A stretch of DNA of 62,000 nucleotides, taken from the NCBI RefSeq assembly GCF_001949145.1, contig NW_019091584.1, positions 1-62,000 on the forward strand. Reading direction: 5' to 3'. The stretch's first letter is position 1, and every line of letters starts with the position of its first letter. Positions 60,601-62,000 of the stretch are shown piece after piece. Position numbers and translations under genes: made by a program. The stretch comes from Acanthaster planci (Eukaryota > Echinodermata > Asteroidea > Valvatida > Acanthasteridae). Below the pieces are notes generated by a model that did no database searches, was not told the origin of the DNA, and was given only the letters and a program-made list of their open reading frames with translations.

Positions 60601-61390
60601 TATCCATTGAGGTCTAATCGACATTTTTTTTCATGCCGTGCAACCTGACAACATAAGTCCCTCCCAGCGCGAATGCCGGCGAGCCAATAAGTCCCCTCAT
60701 CCGTTAGGCTATAATTAAGGGCGTCCTTTTTTTTAAGATTTACGTTAGTCAGTTGCCAGCCTTTTTATGGCATTCAAAGACGAAAAAAGGGGATCATAGG
60801 GGCTCTGCCTTACTACTGCCAACAAAGATAAGGAAAACCAGCGGCGCGCACCTCGCTTGCGCATGTGATACGATACAACATGCGCATTGTGTCTCTACAC
60901 AACTCCCGAGCTGTAGGCTACGGGCGTTGCCTGAGTGAAAATTTTAGTTAGTCGGTTATCGTTTGAAATAGACATATCTTACTGTGTGCCCCCGGCTACC
61001 CTGGGTATTTTTCCCTCCAAGGGACCCATTGGACTATTGCAGGAAGGGAGACCCTGCTTTGGTCTTGGCTCACCGATCCTGTTTCTTCTTCCTGTAGACA
61101 GGCCATATCTAAAGTAGGGCTGACCGGCACAGACAGGGCTTCCTTCTCTACCCCGTTAACCTCTGCGCCAAGGGTGACACGTGCAGTTCCGGCGGAGAGT
61201 ATGTACAAAATCGCGCCACGTCCTCAGTGTGGAGGGCTTCGATGAAGGGCAACATTCGCTGTTTCATGCCTGCAAACTGGCTTAAATACATAAATTTTAT
61301 GTATTATTACTGTTGGTTGGTTTATTTCCATCTGGAACAGCGACGCATTACACCGCTCGTGCAAACCATATAGCGTGATATGACTTTTAG
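57622..61390. other. No gene seen
   Basis: No exon is recognised on either strand. The minus frame at 57945-57415 is long but Cys-rich and unlike known families, and it overlaps the candidate promoter. The minus frame at 59754-59368 also lacks similarity. No repeat with clear ends was found. Confidence 0.45.
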
Positions 61391-61848
61391 GTTCGGGCGG
61401 CTTGTTCCCGTATGTTCACGAACAGCTCGATTTGTTGTTCGTGGGTCGGCCGCTCGAATGCCGGGAACAAACAACCGGTTATCGCTGGTAGTTAGTGACA
61501 AGCAACATGCAACATGGAGGCGTCCCTGTAGGCTACGTTATTCGAGAGTTAATGTTTGGATGGGCTGAATTCTTTTCTATATAAGCAGGAACATTCATTT
61601 CTGTGTTACGGAAAATAATTAATGTTAATTTTGCAAAACTTCCCATTGTCTATGGCTTTGGAAGCCATCTCTCTACTTTTTGCGGCTGTTCAAAAATCAA
61701 AATCTCACGAGTTTTTCCGTGTGTTCCTGTAAAACCCCGACGAGGAGGTGGTGTGTGATCCTGTTCCGAGAACAGTGTTCTTGAGTCGTGTTCCCGCCGT
61801 TCGAGCGCGAGAACAAGAAACCCGTGTCAAGAACAGGCCGCCCGAACT
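61391..61848. repeat. MITE-like element with GTTCGGGCGGC ends and GTTC/GAAC repeats
   Basis: The left end GTTCGGGCGGCTTGTTC and the inverted right end GTTCGGGCGGCCTGTTC match at 16 of 17 positions. Subterminal regions on both sides are rich in CGGGAACA, TGTTC and GAACA words. The interior is AT-rich and noncoding. Confidence 0.7.
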
Positions 61849-62000
61849 CGACCTTAAAGTCTTCAAAATATTAACAATGCACCACACAATGGTCCACAGA
61901 GTTAACGAATGGTGGAGAAATGTCACCGTGCATCCACAAACTCTCAGTATGAAGACGATTTAAGTAGGCAAAACCTGTCGTGAGTCGACGTGTTAAAGTA

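Overview
The window is nuclear DNA from an animal with intron-containing genes. It has AT-rich introns and spacers, GC-rich coding exons with canonical GT-AG junctions, and many short inverted-repeat (MITE/foldback) elements. The gene set (TMEM26-type, ANGEL-type, and a transmembrane protein with an IgGFc-binding N-terminal domain) and the many copies of the palindrome TACATGTA suggest an invertebrate deuterostome or another marine invertebrate. The species cannot be fixed from the sequence alone.

Region 1 (about 1.2-20.3 kb, + strand) is a tandem array of TMEM26-like multipass membrane protein genes. Copy A (1267-4297) has three coding exons and looks intact. Copy B (7735-9618) is a decaying pseudogene: no first exon is visible, exon 2 has a net 10-nt deletion and a lost splice donor, and exon 3 has a net 2-nt deletion. 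Copy C (12772-20237) has three coding exons and looks intact, with a long first intron and a long charged cytoplasmic tail. Introns and spacers carry several MITE-like elements.

Region 2 (about 20.3-28.4 kb) shows no convincing gene. Region 3 (28463-34814, - strand) is a complete five-coding-exon ANGEL/CCR4-family nuclease gene with all recognisable catalytic motifs, a divergent 215-residue N-terminal region, and a foldback element in one intron. Upstream of it lie a pogo-like and a hAT-like MITE side by side and a minisatellite.

Region 4 (about 37.9-54 kb) is gene-poor. It holds a 380-bp near-perfect foldback, two of three copies of a 172-bp TA-flanked MITE, a CACTG-ended MITE and a 78-bp tandem duplication.

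Region 5 (54059 to about 57.6 kb, - strand) is a gene for a type I membrane protein with an IgGFc-binding extracellular domain and a long cytoplasmic tail. The tail contains an ITAM-shaped pair (YIGL-x9-YMTL), a YMSM (YxxM) site and a C-terminal TDYTEL site. A TATA box and a signal-peptide first exon fitting the intron phase are visible upstream. This is the most interesting object in the window: a candidate signalling or phagocytic receptor. The remaining sequence to 62 kb holds one further MITE and no recognised gene. The three gene families have no evident shared pathway.
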